DNA from: Aminobacter sp. J41
GTDB taxonomy: Bacteria; Pseudomonadota; Alphaproteobacteria; Rhizobiales; Rhizobiaceae
Length of the DNA: 64,000 nucleotides
Direction: 5' to 3'
Assembly (NCBI RefSeq): GCF_000526635.1
Contig: NZ_JAGL01000012.1
Location: forward strand, 38,056 to 102,055
The translations under genes were made by a program, and so were the position numbers. Under the pieces are notes generated by a model that worked only from the letters and a program-made list of their open reading frames with translations, was not told the origin of the DNA and did not search any database. This document shows positions 37,275 to 48,305 of this stretch, piece by piece. Every line of letters begins with the position of its first letter. Position 1 is the first letter of the stretch.

Positions 37275-40163
37275 TCAGACCTGAACCAGCGGATACTGCT
37301 CCTTGAGGAGCTTCATTGCCACGTCTGACGTCAGCGGCGGGCCAAACAGGAAGCTCTGAACGTATTCGCAGCCCATCTGACGCAGCTCGAGCGCGTCGTT
37401 CTCGTCGGCAACGCCTTCGGCGACAACCGACAGGCCGAGATCGTGCGCCATGTTGACCATGGAGCGCAGCAGCACCGAGCGCTTCGGGCTGGTGTCGTCG
37501 ATGAAGCTGCGGTCGATCTTGATCGTGTCGAACGGGAAGCGCGTCAGGTAGGACAGCGACGAGTAGCCGGTACCGAAATCGTCGAGCGACAGGCCGACGC
37601 CAAGCTGCTTGAGGCGCGACAGGACGTGGGCCGACTGCTCCGGATTGTCCATCACCAGCGATTCCGTCAGCTCCAGCCGGAAGCAGCGCGGGTTGAGGCC
37701 GGCGCGGGCGACGACAGAGCGGACGTCGCTGATGAGGTCGCGGCGGATGAGCTGCCGGCTCGACAGGTTGACCGAAACGGACAGCGGCACGTCGCCGATC
37801 TGCTTGAGCCAGGATGCGAGGTCGTCTGCCGCCTGCTGCATCGCGAACAGGCCGAGCTGGACGATGAGGCCGCAGGACTCGGCCACCGGGATGAAGTCTG
37901 ACGGCGGGATCGAGCCGCGGCGCGGGTGCTCCCAGCGCAGCAGCGCCTCGAAGCCGGCGACCGAGCGGTCCTCTAGACGGACGATCGGCTGATAGACGAG
38001 ACGCAGTTCCTGACGCTCGACGGCCCGGCGCAGGTCCGATTCCAGTTGCAGCCGGTCGGTGCCCACGGAGCGGAAGGCCGGGCGGAACGGCTCGATGCGG
38101 TCGCCGCCGAAGCGCTTGGCCTGATACATGGCAAGCTCGGCGTCCTTCACCATGTCCTCGGCGCTCGACTGCGACGAGTTCCACGAGACGAGGCCGATCG
38201 ATGCGGCGAGGATGATCTCGCGCTTGGCGAAGGTGATCGGCAGGTTGATCGCCTGCTTCACAGCTTCGGCCACGTCGGCGATGCGCTGCGAGTTCTGCTC
38301 CGACAGGATCAGCATGGCGAACTGGTCGCCGGCAAAGCGCGACAGCGAGTCGCCGGGCTTGAGCAGCCGGTGCAGGCGCCGGGAAATAGTCAGGAGGATC
38401 GTGTCGCCGCCCGAAATGCCAAGGCCTTCGTTGACCATCTTGAAGCGGTCGAGGTCGATGACCAGTACCGTCGGGCGCACGTTCTCCTCGGTCTTGGCGA
38501 TCGAGATGACGGCTTCGAGGCGGTTCAGGAAAAGCTCGCGCGAGGGCAGGCCGGTGAGGTTGTCGTGGACGGCGTCGTGCAGCAGGCGCTCTTCCGCTTT
38601 CTTCTGCTCGGTGACGTCGACCAGCGTGCCGACGCAGCGGATGATCTCGCCGTCGGAGCCGATGACCGGACGCGCGCGCAGCGTGAACCAGTGATAGTGC
38701 CCGTCGGCGCCGCGCAGGCGGAACGACTGCGAGATGCGGCCGCGCCGGTGCTCGAGGATCACGTCCAGCGTGGTGCGGAAGGTGTCGCGGTCGTCGGCGT
38801 GCAGCGCAGGCAGCCAAAGGCGCGCAGCGCCGTGCAGCGCGCCGGGCTCGAGGCCGATCATGCGGCTGACATCCGGCTTGGTGATGACGCGGTCGCGCAG
38901 CACATCCCAGTCCCAGACGATGTCGCCGGAGCCGGTGACCGCGAGCGCTTGGCGCTCCATGTCGCTGAACAGGCCCTGGTGCAGGGCGCCGCCGGCAAAG
39001 GCGTGCTGCATGACGGTGAAGCCGATCAGCAGGATGATGAGGACGAGGCCGCCGGTCAGAGCCGACTGGACAATGTCGTTGGCGAGCGAGCCGGTGACGG
39101 CGAGCCAGCCGCCGGCGAGCCAGACCAGGATCATCAGCCAGCTGGGCACCAGCATAATGGCGCGGTCATAGCCCTGGAACGACAGGTAGGCGATGATGCC
39201 GAGGCCGACGACGGCGGTGAGCGCAAACGAGAAGCGGGCAATGCCGGCCGCGACAGCCGGGTCGAAATAGGCGACGCCCGCAAGCAGGCAGAGCGCCAGC
39301 ACCCAGGCGGCCGTGCCGTAGCTGAAATGCAGATGCCAGCGGTTGAGGTTGAGGTAGGTGAACAGGAACACGACCAGCGTCGCAGCAAGCGCCACCTCCG
39401 TGCCCGCGCGCCACAGCCGCGCATCCTGCGCCGAGATCGACAGCATCTGGTTGAGGAAGCCGAAGTCGATGCAGATATAGGCGAGCACCGCCCAGGAAAG
39501 CGCCGCGGTGGCCGGGAACATCGACGTTCCCTTGACCACGAACAGGATGGTCAGGAACAGCGCCAGCAGGCCCGCGATGCCGATGACGATGCCTCGGAAC
39601 AGCGTGTAGGAGTTGATGGTGTCCTTGTAGGCCTCCGGCTCCCAAAGATAGACCTGCGGCAGGTTCGGCGAGGACAGTTCGGCGATGAAGGTGACGATCG
39701 AGCCGGGGTTGAGCGTGACAAGGAAGACGTCGGCGTCGCGGCTCGGCTGGCGGTCGAGCGCGAAGCCCTCGCTCGGCGTGATCGCCGCGATGCGGTTGGA
39801 GCCGAGATCCGGCCACGCAAGTCCCGAGCCGACCAGGCGGTAGTGCGGCGCCACGATCAGGCGGTCGATCTGTTCGTCGGTGGTGTTGGCGAGGGCGAAT
39901 ACGGCCCAGTCACCCGTCGAACGCTCATCGAGCGCGCTCACCTCGATGCGGCGGACGATGCCGTCGAGGCCCGGGGCTGTGGATACCTGAAAGTTTTCGC
40001 CCTGGTCGCGGTAGATTTCCACAGCGCGCGAGAGGTCGAGGGCAACATCGTTCTTCGAGATCGTGATCGGCTCAATCGCCATCGCCGGCAGCAGGGGCAA
40101 CGCGAAGAGAAGCACCAGCGCCGCGCAGACAGAGGAGAGCGCCGTTCGAACCGTTGATCTCAC
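37275..40163 (-). CDS. Membrane c-di-GMP phosphodiesterase: 7TMR-DISM, PAS, degenerate GGDEF, intact EAL
   Basis: A 962-residue sensor starting with GTG at 40163. Order: signal peptide (~1-30), extracytoplasmic 7TMR-DISM-type sensing domain (~30-175), seven membrane helices (~180-395), PAS (~410-530), GGDEF (~540-690), EAL (~700-955). The GGDEF motif reads AGDQF (611-615), missing the second Gly and the catalytic Glu, so cyclase activity is not expected. EAL is intact: EALLRW at 739, DDFGTGYSS, and KIDRSF. It therefore probably hydrolyses c-di-GMP, the broken GGDEF perhaps binding GTP as an allosteric site. It lies three bases after the GNAT gene. Confidence 0.92.
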   Translation of the reverse strand: MRSTVRTALSSVCAALVLLFALPLLPAMAIEPITISKNDVALDLSRAVEIYRDQGENFQVSTAPGLDGIVRRIEVSALDERSTGDWAVFALANTTDEQIDRLIVAPHYRLVGSGLAWPDLGSNRIAAITPSEGFALDRQPSRDADVFLVTLNPGSIVTFIAELSSPNLPQVYLWEPEAYKDTINSYTLFRGIVIGIAGLLALFLTILFVVKGTSMFPATAALSWAVLAYICIDFGFLNQMLSISAQDARLWRAGTEVALAATLVVFLFTYLNLNRWHLHFSYGTAAWVLALCLLAGVAYFDPAVAAGIARFSFALTAVVGLGIIAYLSFQGYDRAIMLVPSWLMILVWLAGGWLAVTGSLANDIVQSALTGGLVLIILLIGFTVMQHAFAGGALHQGLFSDMERQALAVTGSGDIVWDWDVLRDRVITKPDVSRMIGLEPGALHGAARLWLPALHADDRDTFRTTLDVILEHRRGRISQSFRLRGADGHYHWFTLRARPVIGSDGEIIRCVGTLVDVTEQKKAEERLLHDAVHDNLTGLPSRELFLNRLEAVISIAKTEENVRPTVLVIDLDRFKMVNEGLGISGGDTILLTISRRLHRLLKPGDSLSRFAGDQFAMLILSEQNSQRIADVAEAVKQAINLPITFAKREIILAASIGLVSWNSSQSSAEDMVKDAELAMYQAKRFGGDRIEPFRPAFRSVGTDRLQLESDLRRAVERQELRLVYQPIVRLEDRSVAGFEALLRWEHPRRGSIPPSDFIPVAESCGLIVQLGLFAMQQAADDLASWLKQIGDVPLSVSVNLSSRQLIRRDLISDVRSVVARAGLNPRCFRLELTESLVMDNPEQSAHVLSRLKQLGVGLSLDDFGTGYSSLSYLTRFPFDTIKIDRSFIDDTSPKRSVLLRSMVNMAHDLGLSVVAEGVADENDALELRQMGCEYVQSFLFGPPLTSDVAMKLLKEQYPLVQV

Positions 40164-40166
40164 CGA

Positions 40167-40763
40167 TCAGCCTCTTGTTTCATTGGCCCTGCGGTCATCC
40201 GCGATCAGGGCGTAGATGAAGTGATCCTGCCAGACGCCATTGATGCGCAGGTAGGAGCGCAACAGGCCTTCGCGCGTAAATCCGGCTTTTTGAAGCACAT
40301 GAATGGAACGTGCGTTTGAGGGAATACAGGCCGCCTCGATCCGGTGCAACCTCATCTGGTCGAACGCATAGGAAATCAGGGCCTGAATGGCGTCCTGCAT
40401 GTAGCCTTTGCCGGCGTAGCGCTCTCCCATCCAGTAGCCGATCTGCGCGGTCTGAGCCACGCCGTAGCGGATGTTGCCGATGGTGATGCCCCCCACCATC
40501 CGGTTCTCTTCGTTCTCGAAGATCAGGTAGGCGATGGCCGATCCGGCGGCATATTCCTGCCGGTAGCGGCGGACGCGGTTGTTCCAGCCGCTGCGATGCA
40601 GCTCGTCGGGAGCCCAGCGTGGCTCCCACGGCTCAAGGAAGGCGCGGCTGTCACGGCGCAGCGCCGCCCATTCGCGATAATCGGAGGGGCGTGGAAAGCG
40701 GAGCGTGGCACGCTTCCCCTTCAGCACCGGAGGTTCGCGGCGGAGGAAGGGGAAGTCGAACAC
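40167..40763 (-). CDS. GNAT family N-acetyltransferase, RimJ/RimL-like
   Basis: A 198-residue GNAT enzyme. The acetyl-CoA-binding region QIGYWMGERYAGKGYMQDAI (residues ~116-135, GxxG-type) and the C-terminal RIEAACIPSNARSI with NAGF-like LQKAGF are typical of RimJ N-terminal ribosomal-protein acetyltransferases. The GTG at 40763 is preferred because it falls 17 bases after the M16 gene stop and gives the family length. The frame is open further upstream inside the M16 gene. Confidence 0.88.
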   Translation of the reverse strand: MFDFPFLRREPPVLKGKRATLRFPRPSDYREWAALRRDSRAFLEPWEPRWAPDELHRSGWNNRVRRYRQEYAAGSAIAYLIFENEENRMVGGITIGNIRYGVAQTAQIGYWMGERYAGKGYMQDAIQALISYAFDQMRLHRIEAACIPSNARSIHVLQKAGFTREGLLRSYLRINGVWQDHFIYALIADDRRANETRG

Positions 40764-40779
40764 GCGCAGTGCCCGGCAC

Positions 40780-42066
40780 CTAGACGGCGAGCTTGCGCTC
40801 GACCGGGGAGGGCAGGGCGCTGCTGATCGCCTCGTAGGCGGGCAGCTTGCTGACGGGGCCGACCGCGGCAATCGTCGGTCGGGTCGAGAACAGCCGCTGC
40901 GACAGGTCGCGGAGGCGCTCGACGGTGAGCGCGCCGAGGCGCGTCATCAGCTCGTCCTTGTCCACAGGCTTGCCGAACAGCAGCATCTGCCGGGCGATCT
41001 GCGAGGCGCGGCTTGCCGCGCTTTCCTCGGACATGATCAGGCCGGCGCGGTATTGCGCGCGGGCCCGGTCAAGCTCTTCCTGGGTGATGTTCTCGCCGGC
41101 GCGCTGCAGCTCCTTGGCGATGACCGGGACCAGCTTGGCGATGCCGCCCTTGTCGGTCGCGGCGTGGATTCCGAAGATGCCGGTGTCGGAAAAGCCCCAG
41201 TGGAACGCGTAGACCGAGTAACAGAGGCCGCGCTTCTCACGCACTTCCTGAAACAGGCGTGACGACATGCCGCCGCCGAGGATCATCGACAGAACCTGCG
41301 AGGCGTAGAAGTCGCGGACGTGGTAGGCGCGGCCCTCGAAGCCGAGCACGACCTGCGCGTCCATCAGGTCGCGCACCTCGCGGAAGTCTCCGCCGACATA
41401 TTTCGCCGGCTGCGGGTCCTCGACCTGCGCATGCGGACGGAAGGTGCCGAACTTCTTTTCGACCTCGCGCACGAACTCGTCGTGGGTAACGCCACCGGCG
41501 GCGACCACGACCATGCGGTCGGCGCCGTACTGGCGCTCGATGAAGGCGCGCAGATCCTGCGAGGTGAAGGACTGCACCGTCTCGGGCGTGCCGAGAATCG
41601 AGCGGCCGAGCGTCTGGTTGAGAAAGGCGGTCTCGGTGAAGCGGTCGAACACGATGTCGTCAGGCGTGTCGTGCGCCGCACCGATTTCCTGCAGGATGAC
41701 ATGCTGTTCGCGCTCGAGCTCCATCGGATCGAACTTCGAATCCGTGAGGATGTCGGCAAGCAGGTCGATGGCGAGCGGGACGTTGTCCTTCAGCACGCGG
41801 GCATAGAAGGACGTTGATTCAACGCTGGTGGCGGCGTTGATCTCGCCGCCCACATCTTCGATTTCCGAGGCGATCTTCCAGGCGCTGCGGCTTCCGGTAC
41901 CTTTGAAAGCCATGTGTTCGAGAAGATGGGCGAGGCCGTGCTCGTCGTCGCGCTCGTTGCGCGCACCCGACTTTACCCAAACTCCCAAAGCGACGGATTC
42001 GAAATTCGGAATGGTTTCGGTTGCGACTGTCAGGCCGTTCGACAGACGGCTTACCTCAACACCCAT
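40780..42066 (-). CDS. M16 family metallopeptidase (processing-peptidase beta-like)
   Basis: A 428-residue zinc peptidase with the inverted motif HLLEH at residues 47-51 and a downstream Glu as third ligand. It is similar to the mitochondrial processing peptidase beta subunit and rhizobial PepR. It probably acts on signal peptides or short peptides in the cytosol or periplasm; no signal peptide is evident. It lies 14 bases after thrC and 16 before the GNAT gene. Confidence 0.93.
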   Translation of the reverse strand: MGVEVSRLSNGLTVATETIPNFESVALGVWVKSGARNERDDEHGLAHLLEHMAFKGTGSRSAWKIASEIEDVGGEINAATSVESTSFYARVLKDNVPLAIDLLADILTDSKFDPMELEREQHVILQEIGAAHDTPDDIVFDRFTETAFLNQTLGRSILGTPETVQSFTSQDLRAFIERQYGADRMVVVAAGGVTHDEFVREVEKKFGTFRPHAQVEDPQPAKYVGGDFREVRDLMDAQVVLGFEGRAYHVRDFYASQVLSMILGGGMSSRLFQEVREKRGLCYSVYAFHWGFSDTGIFGIHAATDKGGIAKLVPVIAKELQRAGENITQEELDRARAQYRAGLIMSEESAASRASQIARQMLLFGKPVDKDELMTRLGALTVERLRDLSQRLFSTRPTIAAVGPVSKLPAYEAISSALPSPVERKLAV

Positions 42067-42080
42067 ATAGTCTGAACTCC

Positions 42081-43481
42081 CTAGACTTGGGTCGCCCTTG
42101 TCAGACGGCCAATATGATCTTCCACCATTTTCGGGTCCGATGGAAGCACCGTAAACTTCTCATCCCGCTCCATCAGTTTGCCAAGCCACAGCGGAAGCGC
42201 GGGCGAGATGCCGGAGGCCTTTTCCACCGCTGTGGGGAACTTCGCCGGATGAGCCGTCGACAGGACGATCATCGGCGCGGCCGTCGAAGCCTGCTCGCGC
42301 GCAACCTTGATGGCGGTCGCGGTGTGCGGGTCGGCGAGGTAGCCGGACGATTCGAGCACGCTGCGGATGGTCGCCGCGGTCTCGTCCACCGAGGAGCGGC
42401 CGGCCGAGAATTCGGCACGGATGCGCTCAAGCTCGTCCGCGGCAATCGTGAACTGGCCGGACTGCTTGAGGCTCTGCATGTAGCGGACGACCGTGTCCGC
42501 ATTGCGGCCAGCGGCTTCGAACAGCAGGCGCTCGAAATTGGACGACACCTGGATGTCCATCGACGGCGAGGTCGTCTCGATGACGCCGCGCGTCTCATAG
42601 ACGCCGGTGGCGAGGGTGCGGGCGAGGATGTCGTTGTCGTTGGTGGCGATCACCAGCTTCTCGATCGGCAGGCCCATGCGCTTCGCTGCATAGCCGGCGA
42701 AGATGTCGCCAAAATTGCCGGTCGGAACCGTGAAGGAAACCGGACGGTCTGGAGCGCCTACGGAAAGGGCCGACGAGAAGTAGTAGACGATCTGGGCCAT
42801 GATGCGGGCCCAGTTGATCGAGTTGACACCTGCTAACTGCACGCGGTCGCGGAAGGCATGGTTGTTGAACATGCCTTTCACGAGGTCCTGGCAGTCGTCG
42901 AAGTTGCCCTCAACGGCGATAGCATGGACGTTCGCCGCGCTCGACGTCGTCATCTGGCGCTGCTGCACCGGCGAGACGCGGTTGTGCGGGAACAGGATGA
43001 AGATGTCGGTGCGGTCGCGGCCGCCGAAGGCTTCAATCGCGGCGCCGCCAGTGTCGCCCGAGGTGGCGCCGGCAATGGTCGCACGCTGGCCGCGCTCGGC
43101 AAGCACATGGTCCATCAGCCGCGCAAGCAGCTGCATCGCGACGTCCTTGAACGCCAGCGTGGGGCCATGGAAAAGCTCGAGGATGAACTCGTTCGAGCCG
43201 GTCTGGACGATCGGGCAGACCGCGTCGTGGCGGAAGGTGGCGTAGGCCTCGTGCACGATGCGCGAGAAGGTCTCGGCCTCGATCTCCCCGTCGACGAACG
43301 GGGTGAGAAGCTTGACCGCGAGCTCGGGGTAAGAAAGGCCGCGCAGCGAGCGGATCTCGTCGCCCGTCAGCGTCGGCCATTCGGCGGGCACGTAGAGGCC
43401 GCCGTCGCGCGCCAGCCCTGCCAGCAGTACATCGCGAAAACCGAGTTCGGGCGCGCTGCCCCTTGTGCTCACATAGCGCAT
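42081..43481 (-). CDS. thrC: Threonine synthase
   Basis: ThrC converts O-phosphohomoserine to threonine with PLP. The 466-residue protein binds PLP at Lys112 in LAFKDVAM and contains the GATSGDTGGAA phosphate-binding loop. It is a class with N-terminal extension typical of alphaproteobacteria. The ATG at 43481 is chosen over an upstream open extension. It heads the thrC-M16-GNAT-EAL run. Confidence 0.95.
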   Translation of the reverse strand: MRYVSTRGSAPELGFRDVLLAGLARDGGLYVPAEWPTLTGDEIRSLRGLSYPELAVKLLTPFVDGEIEAETFSRIVHEAYATFRHDAVCPIVQTGSNEFILELFHGPTLAFKDVAMQLLARLMDHVLAERGQRATIAGATSGDTGGAAIEAFGGRDRTDIFILFPHNRVSPVQQRQMTTSSAANVHAIAVEGNFDDCQDLVKGMFNNHAFRDRVQLAGVNSINWARIMAQIVYYFSSALSVGAPDRPVSFTVPTGNFGDIFAGYAAKRMGLPIEKLVIATNDNDILARTLATGVYETRGVIETTSPSMDIQVSSNFERLLFEAAGRNADTVVRYMQSLKQSGQFTIAADELERIRAEFSAGRSSVDETAATIRSVLESSGYLADPHTATAIKVAREQASTAAPMIVLSTAHPAKFPTAVEKASGISPALPLWLGKLMERDEKFTVLPSDPKMVEDHIGRLTRATQV

Positions 43482-43600
43482 ATCGGACTGTCCATTTTGT
43501 CGTAGACGATGATGTATGGGTAAAAACCGCAAACGCCCCGTCGCATTTTCGTTGGCGCGTTGGTATAGAACGGCAGCTTTGCTGTAGGGAAGTGCAGTTT

Positions 43601-44179
43601 ATGGTGGCACGAGCATCTCGACGCGGGTCTGCCGCAGTTTTTTCCATTCTGGGCCTGGCGCTCGCGCTTTCCGGCTGTCAGTCGAGCAATCCGCTTGCTG
43701 CACTCGGCGGCGGCGCGAGCGAGCAACAGCAGGTGCAGCAGACGATCCCGGAGGGGAAGGTCACGGCCGATGAGCTGCTGGCCTACTGCCCGGCAGTGTC
43801 GATGCGCGAGCGCAACGCGGTGCACGACACCTACCAGCGCGGCGGTGATGGTGACCCGTCCAAGCTGGTCTACCGCGCGATGATTTCCGATGCGACCCGC
43901 GCCTGCACCTATGGCAACGGCATGACCAACATGACGATCGCGGTCGCGGGCAGGGTCATTCCGGGTCCGGTCGGCGCCGTCGGCACCGTCCAGCTGCCGC
44001 TGCAGATCACCATTTACCGGGACAACGAGGTCATCGACGAACGGACGATCAATCATCAGGTCGCCATCTCCGATACCGTCGGCGCAACGCAGTTCATGCT
44101 GACCGACACCTCGGTTTCGATGCCCAATCCGGATCAGCGCAACATCCGCATCCTGATCGGCTTCAAGCAGCCGAAGTAA
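43601..44179 (+). CDS. Lipoprotein of unknown function
   Basis: A 192-residue protein with a basic N terminus, a hydrophobic core, and the lipobox LSGC (Cys26). The mature part has two cysteines (AYCPAV and RACTYG) that may form a disulfide, and beta-rich TVQLPLQITIYRDNEV. I choose the ATG at 43601. It is divergent from thrC and ends at a strong hairpin. Confidence 0.75.
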   Translation: MVARASRRGSAAVFSILGLALALSGCQSSNPLAALGGGASEQQQVQQTIPEGKVTADELLAYCPAVSMRERNAVHDTYQRGGDGDPSKLVYRAMISDATRACTYGNGMTNMTIAVAGRVIPGPVGAVGTVQLPLQITIYRDNEVIDERTINHQVAISDTVGATQFMLTDTSVSMPNPDQRNIRILIGFKQPK

Positions 44180-44195
44180 TTCGGCAAAGCCTCCG

Positions 44196-44222
44196 GCATT
44201 TCCGCGGGGGCCGCGGAAATGC
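44196..44222. terminator. Perfect 12-bp hairpin between convergent genes
   Basis: GCATTTCCGCGG pairs perfectly with CCGCGGAAATGC around GGG. No T-run on either strand. It lies between the lipoprotein and HAD genes and may act as a bidirectional terminator or mRNA 3' end protector. Confidence 0.6.
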
Positions 44223-44244
44223 TCCTTGCGCGTGCGGCTGACGC

Positions 44245-46212
<1,968 letters not shown>

Positions 46213-46238
46213 GGGACTGGACGGCGAGACGAATATGG

Positions 46239-46265
46239 AAAAGGGTCGCTGATGCGGCCCTTTTT
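46239..46265 (+). terminator. Rho-independent terminator after ccrM
   Basis: AAAAGGGTCGC pairs with GCGGCCCTTTTT (one wobble) around TGAT, running into the T-tract. It starts 27 bases after the ccrM stop. Confidence 0.85.
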
Positions 46266-46332
46266 GTTTGGCGTTGGTTTTCTCAAGGGCGTGGGTTCTG
46301 CGCCGCCGCCCCGCTTCACAGTTCCGGCATGG

Positions 46333-46355
46333 ATGCCCGTGTCGAGCACGGGCAT
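46333..46355. repeat. Short palindrome (possible family-B relative)
   Basis: ATGCCCGTG pairs with CACGGGCAT around TCGAG. It is preceded by GGCATGG, reminiscent of the flank of family-B repeats. Confidence 0.4.
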
Positions 46356-46449
46356 GAGGGAAGTGGATATGTATTTTCCCTCGCTTCGTTCGCCGTATCC
46401 GTGAGCGGAGTACACTATAGTGCCCGTTATTGCCGAACGTCTCATTCAT

Positions 46450-46490
46450 CGTCATACCCCGGCTTGACCGGGGTATCCATGCCTGAACGG
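46450..46490 (+). repeat. Palindromic repeat, family B
   Basis: CGTC is followed by ATACCCCGG-CTTGA-CCGGGGTAT (46454-46476), then CCATGCCTGAACGG. It shares the CTTGA loop and the CCATGCCTGAACG tail with the copy at 21953, while the stem bases have changed in compensating pairs. Confidence 0.75.
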
Positions 46491-46547
46491 CGAACCAGCC
46501 ACGGCGGTGCAGAAATTGCAGTCGGTTTCTCGCGACGGCAGCCTTCC

Positions 46548-47156
46548 CTACAGCACCCCGTAACGCTGCAAATCCGCCCGGAAGGCAGCGGCGCCGGTGA
46601 AGAGCACCGCGTTCCAGCCGACGGCCTTTGCACCCTCGACATTGGCCGCACTGTCGTCGACGAACAGCGTGGCCGACGGCTCAAGGCCGAAGGTTTCCGT
46701 GTGCAGCCGGTAGATCGCCGCATCCGGTTTAATGAGCTTGACCTCGCCAGAGACGGTGACGCCGCGCGGCTTCTTCAGGAACGGGAATTTTTCCTTCGCC
46801 TCGGCAAAGGTGTCGGCGGCGAAGTTGGTGAGCATGGTCACGTCGTGACCGTTCTTGAGAAGCTCCTCGAGGATCGCGACCGTGTCGTCATAAGCGTGCG
46901 AGACCATCTCATGCCAGTAGCGGCGGAAGCTGCGGATCAGCTCTTCCTTTTCCGGATGCTCGGCGATCAGCAGCGCCTCGGCTTCCTCCCAGGTGCGGCC
47001 GCGGTCTTGTTCGAGATTCCATTCGTGCGTGCAGACGGTGGCGAAGAACTCGGCGCGCTCCTCGTCGTCGGGGATCAGCCGCCGAAAGGGCAGGTTCGGA
47101 TCGTAGTGGATCAGCACCTTGCCGATGTCGAACACGATGTGACGAATCTCGCTCAT
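46548..47156 (-). CDS. HAD family hydrolase (YihX-like)
   Basis: A 202-residue HAD-IA phosphatase: DIGKVLIHYD at the N terminus (motif I with Gly-Lys in place of the usual second Asp; the nucleophile Asp is present, and the expected acid/base Asp two residues later reads Gly), and VDDSAANVEGAKAVGW as motif IV. The missing acid/base residue makes activity uncertain. The ATG overlaps the mutY stop (ATGA), indicating translational coupling. Confidence 0.85.
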   Translation of the reverse strand: MSEIRHIVFDIGKVLIHYDPNLPFRRLIPDDEERAEFFATVCTHEWNLEQDRGRTWEEAEALLIAEHPEKEELIRSFRRYWHEMVSHAYDDTVAILEELLKNGHDVTMLTNFAADTFAEAKEKFPFLKKPRGVTVSGEVKLIKPDAAIYRLHTETFGLEPSATLFVDDSAANVEGAKAVGWNAVLFTGAAAFRADLQRYGVL

Positions 47157-48271
47157 TTTGTTCCTTTCAGACGGAGCCGGTTTCGGGTTGCGCCGGGTAT
47201 TGCTGCCTCGATTGCCTTCTTCATCACGGTCGGGAGCGCCTCGCCGGGGATCTCGTCCGGCGTCGACCACCACGCGCCCGGCGGCGTCGGGAAGGCATCG
47301 CCATCGGCGCGCCAGACCGAAAGCGTCAGCTCGAAATGCGTGAAGACGTGACGAACTGCTCCCGCCGGGCGCCAGTTTGCAGGAAACGGCGCGCCCGCGA
47401 CAGTGGTGTCACCGTCCTGGCGCGATGTCCAGCCGGTGGTGGGCGGCTCGCTCATGCCGCCGAGAAGGCCGGAGTTGGGCCGGGTGCGCAGCAGGATCGC
47501 GCCGTCGTCGCGCACGGCAACGAAGGCCGCGCCCTGCCGCAACGGCTTTTCCTTCTTCGCGGCCTTGACCGGATAAAACTCCGGATCGCCCTGGCTGAGC
47601 GCGGTGCAGGATTCGTTGACCGGGCAGAGCATGCATTTTGGCCGCTTCGGCGAGCAGATGGTGGCGCCGAGGTCCATCATCGCCTGGGCAAAGTCGCCGG
47701 GACGGTCGTGCGGAAGAATTTGAGCGACGCGTGCCTTGATCTCCGGCTTGGCGGCGGGGAGGGGGGTGGCGATGGCATAGAGGCGCGAGATGACGCGCTC
47801 GATATTGCCGTCGACAACGGCGGCTGGCTGGTTGAAGGCGATCGCCGCGATGGCGGCCGCCGTGTAAGGGCCGATGCCGGGCAGTGCCCGCAGCCCTTCC
47901 TCGGTGTCGGGAAAGACGCCGCCGTGCTTTTCTGCCACTTCCTCGGCGCAGGCTTTTAGGTTGCGGGCGCGCGAATAATAGCCGAGCCCGGCCCAGGCCT
48001 TCATCACGTCGGCGGTGTCGGCGGCAGCCAGTTCTTTCACGTCCGGCCACTGCTCGACGAAGCGGGTGAAGTAGGCCTTCACGGCCTCCACCGTCGTCTG
48101 CTGCAGCATCACCTCCGACAGCCAGACGCGGTAGGGATCGGGTCGCACACCCTCGCGCAGCGCGCGCGGCGGCGTGCGCCAGGGCAATTCGCGGTGGTGC
48201 GCGTCGTACCAATCCAGTAATGCCGGGGCGACCTGATTTGCGCCGCGATTGATGCTAGTGTGCGCCTTCAT
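47153..48271 (-). CDS. mutY: A/G-specific adenine DNA glycosylase
   Basis: MutY removes adenine misincorporated opposite 8-oxoguanine. The 372-residue protein has the catalytic Glu53 (SEVMLQQTT), helix-hairpin-helix PGIGPYTAAAI, and Asp154 (VVDGNIERV). Four [4Fe-4S] cysteines are Cys206, Cys213, Cys216 and Cys222. The C-terminal NUDIX-like 8-oxoG recognition domain follows (about 240-360). It starts at ATG 48271, divergent from the DUF721 gene at a 34-bp spacing. Confidence 0.96.
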   Translation of the reverse strand: MKAHTSINRGANQVAPALLDWYDAHHRELPWRTPPRALREGVRPDPYRVWLSEVMLQQTTVEAVKAYFTRFVEQWPDVKELAAADTADVMKAWAGLGYYSRARNLKACAEEVAEKHGGVFPDTEEGLRALPGIGPYTAAAIAAIAFNQPAAVVDGNIERVISRLYAIATPLPAAKPEIKARVAQILPHDRPGDFAQAMMDLGATICSPKRPKCMLCPVNESCTALSQGDPEFYPVKAAKKEKPLRQGAAFVAVRDDGAILLRTRPNSGLLGGMSEPPTTGWTSRQDGDTTVAGAPFPANWRPAGAVRHVFTHFELTLSVWRADGDAFPTPPGAWWSTPDEIPGEALPTVMKKAIEAAIPGATRNRLRLKGTK

Positions 48272-48305
48272 TCAAACATTCGCCTGACCGCAACGGAGAA
48301 AGCTC

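Larger units (their letters stand above)
46213..46547. other. 335-bp spacer: terminator plus palindromic repeats
   Basis: Between the ends of ccrM and the convergent HAD gene. It contains the ccrM terminator, a short hairpin at 46333, a CACTATAGTG palindrome at 46413-46422, and a family-B repeat at 46450. No gene is evident. Confidence 0.6.

Noticed and set aside
38046..40157. 703-codon plus-strand open frame opposite the EAL-protein gene
   Set aside because: It is a mirror of a well-supported gene with all domain motifs. Composition is His/Arg/Asp-rich as expected from antisense of GC-rich codons, and there is no family resemblance.
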